A DNA stretch of 64,000 nucleotides from Centropus unirufus (Eukaryota; Chordata; Aves; Cuculiformes; Centropidae): assembly GCA_013397695.1 (NCBI GenBank), contig VYZI01000073.1, positions 3,038,837 to 3,102,836 on the forward strand. The letters are read 5' to 3'. Under the pieces are notes generated by a model that searched no databases, was not told the origin of the DNA, and was given only the letters and a program-made list of their open reading frames with translations. The translations under genes and the position numbers were made by a program. The stretch's first letter is position 1. Each line of letters starts with the position of its first letter. Positions 54,601 through 64,000 of this stretch are shown here, in pieces.

Positions 54601-57035
54601 TCTTGTAAGAAAATCTAAGTTGATTACAGTAATATATTTACAAATGTGTTCCTGTGCCGGGACAAGCCTGCGTGAATACTTAATGCTATAATTTTTTTAT
54701 TTTTTTTCTCGGAGCAAAACTCACCTTTTGGGTATTTCCTATGCCAAATTAGAAGCAGCTCGCCAAGAAGCTGCATAGCTTTGTTGTTTTGCCTTCCAGT
54801 GCTTTAGATCTAGCCCTTACTTATGAACCTGGATGAGTATTGCAGAGGAGTGGGGCTGTTCCCACTCCTCAAGATAATCTGCAGGCTCTCTGTGCTCTCC
54901 TAGGCACCTCTGCATGCCTTTTTTTTCCAGTTAATATTGTTAAGGTTTTCAGCACAATTATAACAACTGGAGATGCTTCCTCCCACCTCTCCATGGGAGC
55001 AGGGGTGTTTTGGGTAGAGCTGTATCCCCAGCCTGGATCAGGGACCCCATCACACCCCTGTGCCAGTTGCCAGGCAGTCAGCAAGCTCTGTGCCAGGGAG
55101 CCAGCACACGCCAGCCGAGCATTGCTAGGCAGCCTGAGCTGCTGCTGGAGAGGGGAACAACCAACGTGACACATTGCAGCTCTGAGAATGCCCAAAAATA
55201 AATAGTTCTACTGTATTTTGACATGACCTTTCTCCCCTAATGTATTTTCACTTGCAGGATTTGCCTTCTGTCTCAACCTCATTTTTCATAAAACTCTCTC
55301 CTGTTCATCCCTCCTGTGTGCTGATTGCTCTTCAGCAATGCTCTGGTGTCAACAGCCCTTCCTTTTCTCCCACCCTCTCTACTCTTTTCTCAGTCTGTCA
55401 TCTTGGTTGTTCCCCTCCCATGTTTTACTGGATCCCGTTCATTTGGCCTCCTTCATTTCGGTCTTCATTCTTTTGTCTTTCTCAGCTTAGCTTCTGGCCA
55501 ACACGTTGCCTCCTGACTTTGCCTTTCCATTTTCACTGTACATAAGTATTCCTCCAGCATCTTTTGATCCCAGCTTTTGATCTAGGTCCCTTCTTCTGCC
55601 ATCACTTCCAGCTGCCCACCACAAGGCAGACTTATCTTCTTGATCCCTCAAAATACTGGTGAGGCAGGGGAGGCATCCACTGCCCTAAGAGCATGGGAAA
55701 AGTGGAGGCTCCAGATCCTGGTGATGCAGCCATACATATGCAGAATGTCAAGAAAGACGATTTATTTCTTCCTAGACTTAAGCCAGGTAACATGGATACT
55801 ACGTGACAAAGGACAAGATGGCCTGCTTCATACCCCAGGAGCAAATGAGGCCAAACTATTTTGTTATAAAAACATTTTCAGGAAGGGCTGGCTTTAAAGC
55901 AACCACTTGAAACAGGAGATGGATTTCTGGCTGTAATCCTTTTTATGAGCAAATGTTTTTTCCTTTCTTTCACATAATGCCATTTGGGGGGTGGTTTAAA
56001 CATGAAAAGAATCAATCCCGTTGGAAGGGTTAGGCATTGAGTGAAAGTCAGCTTTCAGACCCAGGTTTGGCCATTCCAATCAGGGTAGATTGGAATTCCC
56101 TGATGAAATAGCTGTTTGTTGGAGGATGCTAATCCTTTAGAATGGAAAACTTTCTTCGATATGTATATATGAAATAAAAATTTCCTGGGGAAAGGTTTCT
56201 CACTCTGCACAGAGCTTCTGGTCAAAAGCAGGAGGAGGGACAAATGCCTAGGAAATAGTAATATTAGCAGTGAAAGGCAATATAGCAGATCCAAAGGCAA
56301 GTCTCCTGTATCCCTGCCTCAAAGGGAGCCACTGAAAGATAAATGCCTGGTGTCAGCAGTGTTAGCTCTGTGGAGCAAGCATCCCTAGCAGGAAAAAAAC
56401 CCACTACTCAAGGTCTTAAGAAACGTTTTGAACTCCCAAAACACCATTAGCATCATTTCTGTCCTGTTTTGCATGGCTCGATTAAAGCTGTCAGAATAAC
56501 CCAAAAATGTTCCAGAGTGAACACGTACACCTGTAGGGCCAGCCCAGGCTCAGTGGGGCTTACTGGCTCCGATGTTCCAATGTTATTTGCAGAATCATCA
56601 GGAATTTGACTGCTTCCTTGAGGTGCAGAGCCTAAGATGGCTTTGAAAATTCATGCAACGCTGGAAATGATGTCTTGGGACTGCTGACTACTGCTGAACC
56701 CCGATTTAATAAGCTCATCTGGATTACATTTACTGTACGCAGAACACAGTATCACTGTTTGATTTTTCCTTGGAGTATCTCTAATATCCAGGTTTTTCTG
56801 TCTCCTGGTCCCAGATAATGAAGAGCTGTCTGTAATAATGCTATCATCTTCTTTATATTCACCTCAAAATTGATTATTCCACACTCATGGCTATACCTAA
56901 CTCCAATCTCTATTTTTAATTTATTTTCCATCTTCAGTACTAAGCTTACGTACATTATTTGAATGGGTAAAAAACAGAAAGCAGTAAACATCTTTGTTTC
57001 AGTTTGCACTGTGTCAGACCTGATATTTGATCTAT
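51691..57035. other. Intergenic DNA upstream of ABI1, no gene
   Basis: No gene is recognisable. A 131-codon plus-strand frame at 53552-53947 starts with ATG but matches no family I know and has no supporting context. The stretch 53100-53560 is somewhat CpG-richer than its surroundings. A hairpin lies at 56073-56096. Confidence 0.6.
56073..56096. repeat. Short inverted repeat (9-bp arms)
   Basis: attccaatc and gattggaat flank a 6-base loop. The arms contain ATTGG/CCAAT on both strands, so this is also a pair of inverted CCAAT-box-like motifs. No gene start is apparent nearby. Confidence 0.65.
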
Positions 57036-58480
57036 CTCTGTGGATTTTTAAATTGTTTTTATCAATTGAAATTATTTGTGTATGTCCATTTTTATGCTAA
57101 TTCAAAAGAAATCAAAGGCTCATCAAAATGCCCTCAGCATAATGCAAAACCGTAAAAGAATATATTATCATGAAGATAATTTAATTGCGCAATTGCAATT
57201 TTTCATTGTATTTGAGGAAATGTGAGCATGGATAGGAATTACTTTTATACACTTTCTATTTAAAAGATTGGCGTTTTTCTAAGGCCCACAGTGTTTTCAT
57301 GCAGATTAAAAGCATTCGTATTCTGCACTGATTAATTGGTATGCCTCTTTTGCATTTAAATATATACTTCATTGAATTGCAGCTTTCCATCATAAAGCAG
57401 AAAAGAAAAAATAATTAAATGATAACATCATGCTACTACAGAAGAGGTGCTATTTTCCCAATATAAATAAATATTTGACAGCAATTCAGCAGTGATAATA
57501 TTTCTCAGCACAATATTTGGATGGCAAAATAAGGCACAGCATAATAGGGGTTTTTTTCAGCAAGTAGAAACACATGACAGTTATTGGGTCTGTTCCAGCT
57601 CCCAGTGAAACAGTAGAGCTTCAACTGGAAGCATTATCGAGTCTACGGAGTTCAGTGCTATTTGAAAAGGAGCAGCGTCAATAGGAACTGAAGTCAAAAG
57701 GAATGGGATTGGATGCACAACAACCCTCAGATGCAGTTGTGTACTAGAAAATAATTTCCATGCTAAGATAACATTGACATCCTCCTTGGTATTGTCGCAG
57801 CCAGAGCCCAAACGCAGACTGTGCAGATAATGAGGGTAAAAAGTCATTACACATAGACTAAGGCTATTCTCTGCTGGGAACATTTAAAAATAAATCAGGC
57901 CATTTAGTGCAATCCAACGGAATTTAAAGGGTAAGCATTGGCTATTCAGAGTAAATAGGGATTTTCTTTCCTGGTACTTTTCATTGCACAACAAGAGCAA
58001 TCTCTTGTGCCTATGAGATTGATTACATGTCTCAAACTTAGTTTAGATATTAATCAATCTCAGCAACCACTTATTGTTTCCTGTAGCATAATGCAGTAAA
58101 AATTGTCCTTTAATTATCTCTAATGAAAGTTACCTGCAGTGAAAGTTAATACATGCTACTGAAAAACCACTTGGTTCAGAGGGCAGCGAATGCAAATATG
58201 AAGTATCTTTATGATGCACAGGCACAATTAGGAGTGAATATGTAAATTGCTGATGCCAGCTTCCTGCTATGCTCAACTATTTGATGTCAACATTAGCTGG
58301 GAATATTTCAATTTCTTTGGTCATGACCATAATAATCCCACAATATTTTTCTGGCCAGTGTGTTTCCTATGGGGCTGGGAACCTTTAAACACTGTCATGT
58401 AATAAATACTCACTTACTTGGTATTAAAAGTATTTCTAACATTCTTTAAAATAATTCTTGAAGTGGATTAATTGCACTTG
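57036..58480. other. AT-rich intergenic block, candidate conserved noncoding DNA
   Basis: This stretch is strikingly AT-rich, with few A runs, no transposon match and many TAATTA/ATTTGCAT-type motifs, including an exact POU octamer ATGCAAAT at 58190-58197. That texture is common in conserved noncoding elements, but conservation cannot be judged from one sequence. No coding potential is visible. Confidence 0.3.
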
Positions 58481-60100
58481 CTATTGCTTCTCTTTAAATG
58501 CCTGGCCCTTCACTGTGTACCTGACATGTTTGTACTTCTGCATATTTCTTCGGTGTGTCAGGTGGAGCCTGCCTAGGTTTCTTCATCATTTTGAAGATGT
58601 CTCCTAACTAGATATACATGAAGGAAAAAAAAGATTTATTTAAATACTATGAAAGTGATCAAGATGCTGTTTTACCTTTCAGTTGCTTATACATTTGCCA
58701 GTCTTAATTTAGCCCTAGTAGGACATATTTCTATTTCAGGCTTTCATTTTTTTTATTTTTTTTCCCTTCAGGGAATTTGTGAGAAGGAAACAAGAAGGAA
58801 TGTTTTCTATTGAATTCATCACAAACATTTCATCCAAGAGGTTAAAGCTATACTTTGAACAAGGGCTTTCAAATTTGGCAGAAGGCTACGATGAGGGACA
58901 TTTCTCCTGCTCTTCCTGAGAAAACTTGACACCATTTGATTAATTCCTAAGTTCGTGAAATCAATATATCTGCGTACTCTCAGTAGAGTTTTAAAGAGTG
59001 AAGATGCATCCACTGAGGAACTGGGCTATGCTGATGATGTTTCACTACGCACAGCAAGAGCAAAGGGATTTTCTCTGCATTTATTCTTTCTGAGTCCACA
59101 GTCTCGCTATGACTGTGGATAATGGTACAGAGGGATTGTATCCCCTGGCACCTGGAAAAAGAAAGAATAGGATGAATTCTGGGACAAGAGATAGTGGAGG
59201 GGTTTACAGGAGCCAGAAAAAAAAGGGTGCATAGGGATGCGAACAAGAAGGAGAAGAAATGGTCAAGAACTATGATGAGACGCAGACTGTTTAGGTACAT
59301 AGGATGGGTTGATCAGGGCAGAGAACAGGGAAGATGAGAAGAGAGCCAGAAAGATAGAGACATTTCCCACACAGGACAAAGGCTTGGACTTAGAAACTTA
59401 ACTTTCTCTCATTTCCTCACAATAGCTAATAAATCCACAGTAAACTGCGGACTAAAATCTCCAAGCATTGCCAGTTTTTCCCAGTAGGTCATTTGCTGTA
59501 GATCTGAAAAGCCAAATCCCGAGGTTGATGTTAACTGCACACTGAACTCTTAGCAGTTTGAAATAGCATATTAATCAGTTAATAACGTAGTGAGTGCCCT
59601 CATCCTGTAGTCTTAGGCTGTGGGTATCATCATAAAGCCTAACAAAGGGGGGCAGGCTTCCTTTCTCCTATAAATTTGTTGGAACAGACCCTCTTTTGAA
59701 AATCATTTCGGTTTCCACTAGAATAAAAAATGTTTTGTCAGAAAGAATTGGGCTGAATATCTTTGCTCACAGAGCTAATGTACATGATTTTTAATTATTT
59801 TTATTGTGTGGCCTGAAAGGTTCCTTATCTCATTTCAGATAAAAGAGTTCAGTATTCAAATGCTTTCTCGTTCAGCAATTCCAACATATGGTACCTCATT
59901 CAAAGACATTATGCCTTCATAACTGAAAAAGCCTCATTTCAGTTAACTCTTGGTGTTATTTATAATAGCCTCATGCTATTAAAGTATATTAGAAAAATAA
60001 AATTGCTCGGAAGTGATTTTCCATTACAGTTCAGTGATGGATAAAAAATACATCAACTACAAGACAAGCCTAGAGCTTAAGTGATTTTGTTGCTGCAGCT

Positions 60101-60117
60101 CACCTGGAAGCCAGGTG
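60101..60117. promoter_or_regulatory. Palindromic paired E-box (CACCTG/CAGGTG)
   Basis: cacctgg and ccaggtg form an inverted repeat around a 3-base centre, giving two E2-boxes close together. ZEB and Snail family repressors are known to bind CACCTG, and ZEB proteins can use two spaced sites. Occupancy here is inference. Confidence 0.3.
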
Positions 60118-61745
60118 GTGTTGGTTGACAGAGCAGAGTCAGTCCCAACCCTGCTACCTTGAGCCCTGACACGCTGGTGTTTGGCTGGTGGCTTCCAACC
60201 ATTCCCTTGGCACGTGGCAGACACCCACATTAGCTGGATACTCTGGTATCACTTATTTTACCCTTTAGGCAATATTAGTTAGAGCTAATGACTGACTTTG
60301 AGAATATTGTGTGTATAAGGAAATGATATTAATAGGAAAGCCTAGCAGGTCATCCAGTCCATGGTTTGAATAGGGAAAAATTATCCTTTGTACTTTACAG
60401 CCCTCTAATTTTAAATGTCCCCACTGAAAATGACCTGGAGCTTCCAACATGTCAGCTGTCCGACTGTTCCGTGGCTGCTGTAGAACTGCACAACTTGTGT
60501 GATGCTGAGAGTGACATTGCCATATGACTTTTCACAGATTTACATACAAATGTACTTCCCAAAGATTGAGTGAAGCCACAGGGGAATATACTTATTTATA
60601 AGTGCCCAAGAATAAGGATCACAGCAACAATCTAACAATTCATGTTTTATCCGTTGCTGGCACTTATTCACAAAAGAGATTGCATAAACTATGCCGTCCA
60701 ATGCACAAACATTTTTGTGCGCGGGCTTTTAATCAAATAAAAGTATTTTGTCTCAAAGTAGCTGAGAAAATAAAAATTATCGAAGTAGCTGAGAAGCTAC
60801 GAAAAAATACAATAAGTAAAATGGATCATTCGTAATAAAATAAGGGTTTTCCTGTGCAGGGTAAGACCAAAACAATTTATTAATTTCCAATTCATGCCTC
60901 AAAGTATGTCAGAAATCTCGCAATAGCAGGTTGGTTTTGTGTGTTGGCCCCCCAAAGCAGATCTCATATAATTTATCTTCTGAATTTGTGTAGGAAAACA
61001 AAATTAAAATAACGAAAGGACATGTTTTGCCCTCAGTTGGCATGGATTTATTTATCAAAGCAGAACACCAGTTGTTTTACATAATTGTGGCTAAAACGGC
61101 AAACTGTATTTGTTATAACTTATATTACTTCACCTTCTCTGTTGGTTTGTGGGAAGAGATTTAGTCACAAGAGGGTTTGTTTTCATCTAAATCGGTCTGA
61201 AAGTCTGAAAGCTAAATTCAGGACACAAAGGCAATATATAAGCTTCTGATTTTAGCTGGAGGGTTGGTATGAATAGTATTTTGTCTTTCTCCCTGTTTTT
61301 GTCATTTAGAATTCTGTTTTTGGTACTTGATTACATTACTCAATATTTAATTCAGGATAATTTAGCACATCTTCTCCTACCAATTAAAGTTATTTGGTTT
61401 TGCTCAGCCATTTCTCATCATCATACCTGTAGAAAGGGAAGGCAAATAATCTGTTTACTATAAAAGATATCACCAGATCTGTTATTCCAGGAGGGCCAGG
61501 TTGCATGAATGAGATTATGCCACAGTGGGATGAAGGAATTGATCCTATCTACCTACCCAATCCAGATATTTAGGACACCCCTGACTTCTGCGTGAGTGTG
61601 AATGGATGAGAGGGTCCACACCAGAAATACGAAAGCGCTAATAAAACAAACGTGTGCTCCAACAGGACAGAAGTACCGGTCACTGTATTGCTGGAGTGCT
61701 TCAGCTCAGCTGCAAGAACCTGTTTCTTCTCTACAGGATGGGGTA

Positions 61746-61787
61746 AGTAACCCAGGTGACAATACCAGTAACCCGGGTGACAATACC
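61746..61787. repeat. 21-bp tandem duplication
   Basis: Two adjacent 21-base units beginning agtaaccc and ending gacaatacc differ at one base (cccagg versus cccggg). A GTAAGT donor-like motif overlaps the start of the first unit, just after a ttcttctctacag acceptor-like sequence. The unit length is a multiple of three, so overlapping frames stay open through it. Confidence 0.85.
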
Positions 61788-64000
61788 AGCTGTACCACCA
61801 CCACAGAGGTTTGCCAAAACATCTGCATCCCCGCAAAAGGCTTGCGCTGCCACAGTTTGGTGGTCGAACCTTGGCTATATTCCTACAACCCAACAGAGGC
61901 AAATCTACAGCGAGGACTTGGTTAGCACCTTTAAACTGGCCAATAGAAGCTGGTTTGCTCTGGTTGAAATGGGAAGAGGAGCATTTGCAGGAGCAGCTCC
62001 AGAGACAAATCAGAGGGCAGCAATCAGGAGATAATTCACCTCTTCAGCCCGCTTGGAAGCAGCTGGCCGGGAATGTGTAAATGCAGCCTGTGCTAATGGA
62101 AAGAGATTTAAGAAAGTATTTACTTTACTAAAACGGAATTGAACTCTGTCAATGAAAAGGGGGTAGAGCCTGAAAATTAGTACTTTGCATCTATTTTGGT
62201 TTTAATTCCTGCCCTTTGACTAATGGAGAAGTTCAGTTTCACTACAGAGTGAGTTGACACCCTTGTTATCCAACCATTCTGCTCTGTTGAATAGTGTCTG
62301 ATCTGGGAGCTAATCTGATAAAAGAAGACATTTCGTGCACACATGGTACGCATTTTAAAGAGCCTCAGTGTGTTAACAAACTGCTCTGAATATGGTGGGC
62401 CCCACCAGGGAGCAAATAACTTGAGGCACACAAGAAGGAGATGCAGACAGGAGGAGGTAAAGATGGTCCATTTGGAATGGCAGACCTGCTTTCTAGGGTT
62501 GGCGCGAGCCTTCACTGACTTTTAATGCAAGTGTTTTAAATGTGTTTTCTCAAGTCATTCCCCAAACCTTTTTTATATCTCTTTTCAATAATTCCAAAAT
62601 ATATAGATGCACAGATTTGGGGACTTATCTTGCTTCTTTGTGCTCCCAAATTTCCCATAGACATGTAAGAGAACTTCATATTTTCAATACCTGAGGTAAA
62701 AAATGTAAGAGTATTCTAATTTTTGTGCATATTTATTCCGTTATAACAGATTTCCTACACTAGTTATGCCACAGAGATTCCTTCATGAAAAATACCACAA
62801 GGATGTTTTAGCGATGCAGATGACAGCATCCGGCAAACATGAAAGTCCTCCACAAGGATTTAGAAAATATCCATCTGTGAGTCCTACTGTGAATGCAAAT
62901 CTGGGTCAAGAAATAAGGCCCATGGCAGCTGGCAGAAGAAAAACACAAGAGAGACAGAATTCTTGACAGCCAAGGGCTCCACCTTGCAAATGTACACAGG
63001 ACTTAATTTTACCATTGCGAAATCAGTGGGGTTTTCAGCTCAAACATGTGCATAGTCACAGAGTTAAGTCAGCAAAATTGCTCTTTGGTTTTCAAAAAAG
63101 GTGTGTTTGGACTGTGGTTACAGTGGTTTAGTCCCTGTATTGTGAATGTCTGATTGTTTCCACTGCCCTCTGCTCAGTTTTGGATTTCTTTTATGATGAA
63201 GCAAGGGGGATCTGTGGTGGGAGCAGGGTCAGAAGGCTCACACAGCCAGAGCATCCCACTGCTGTATCAGCCCCAGCACAACCCACCTAATCCAGGAAGG
63301 AATGGGCTCTCCAGCCTCTTCCTTTGATCTGTTTGATCAAACAATATTGCATTTACCAACAGCTCATAATGTATTCATCAATTTAATCTATAACAGCACT
63401 ACTTTATATAGTATGCTTCCACAAATATATGTGCATATAATGGGTCATTGCATTGTCTCCTTTATTATAAAACAGAAAGAAGTTCGTGTACTTTCTCCAA
63501 AGATTTAAATATTTTAAAAAATTTTTGAGGAAAGGAAGTCAGTAAAATAGTGTCCTCAGTACATTTAGCATGACATAGAAATTTAGACTTCGGTACCGAC
63601 AGTCCTACTAAACAAAAGCTTTAGTTTGGAATACTTTTTGGTTTTTAGAATTACCATGCTGAAGAATGAGAAAGCACTCTGAAAGTTTTTAAGTGAAAAA
63701 GACACAACCACCCCCTCCTGCAGAGGTTAGAAACAGGATTGAGCTGCTCAGAATGCATGATTTGCTAAGGCAGCTGACACATGTATCCCAAGGGTTCATA
63801 CAAGTCAAAGGTAATCTACAAAAAATGTGTTGCTCCCTTTTAAAAAAAAATCTTTAGAAATTCAGAGGCCCTTCCACCTCCAGGACTTCGAACAGTGAAA
63901 AAGTAAAATACCAGGAGCGTGATAAGAGCAACATAAAGAGATCTTTAATCACAGTGTTTAAAACTCAATTTTCTATTTACATTAAAAGAAAAATCAAGGG

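Larger units (their letters stand above)
58481..64000. other. Intergenic DNA to right edge, no gene
   Basis: This is AT-rich DNA without recognised genes or transposons. It contains the paired E-box palindrome at 60101-60117 and a 21-bp tandem duplication at 61746-61787. A 77-codon frame at 60602-60835 carries an internal VAEK-type repeat but resembles no known protein. Confidence 0.6.

Noticed and set aside
60602..60835. 77-codon frame with repeated VAEK motif
   Set aside because: The repeat reflects a small DNA duplication (agtagctgagaa). There is no homolog I recognise and the surroundings are AT-rich intergenic DNA.

Overview
This window looks like nuclear DNA of a bird (a sauropsid at least). 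Four lines of evidence point that way. There is a split vertebrate gene with GT-AG introns of 21 to 25 kb. There are five short CR1 LINE fragments, several with the typical tail motif close to 'ccaacccaaaccattctat'. Recent SINEs and LTR elements appear to be absent. One GC-rich promoter island holds an assembly gap, as is common in bird assemblies. I cannot name the species.

One protein gene can be supported: the 5' part of ABI1 (Abl interactor 1), on the minus strand. Coding exon 1 (39 codons) is at 50602-50718, coding exon 2 (56 codons) at 29100-29267 and coding exon 3 (59 codons) at 4373-4549. All junctions are phase 0 with consensus splice sites. Together they give residues 1-154: the WAVE-binding and t-SNARE-like coiled-coil region and the start of the Abi homeodomain-homologous region. 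The proline-rich middle and the SH3 domain lie beyond the left edge. ABI1 is a core subunit of the WAVE regulatory complex, which drives Arp2/3-dependent actin branching downstream of Rac and Abl kinases.

Layout: 1-4372 is partial intron 3, with a CR1 tail at the extreme left. 4550-29099 is intron 2, with an ancient MIR-like SINE next to exon 3, one CR1, a CpG-enriched patch near 17.7-18.25 kb and small repeats and hairpins. 29268-50601 is intron 1, with a 450-bp CR1 and a second MIR-like relic. About 49.97-51.17 kb is the CpG-island promoter with exon 1 and a 196-base gap. 51.3-51.7 kb holds two CR1 fragments meeting tail to tail just upstream of the promoter. 51.7-64 kb is intergenic, with no recognisable gene, and contains an AT-rich block and a few sequence curiosities.

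The many other open frames (60-200 codons) on both strands look like chance frames or antisense reads of CR1. I found no CRISPR array, operon, phage, rRNA or tRNA and no convincing undescribed system. The observations most worth a second look are an 18-codon upstream ORF overlapping the ABI1 start codon, the CpG-rich patch inside intron 2, the tail-to-tail CR1 pair beside the promoter, and the MIR relics.
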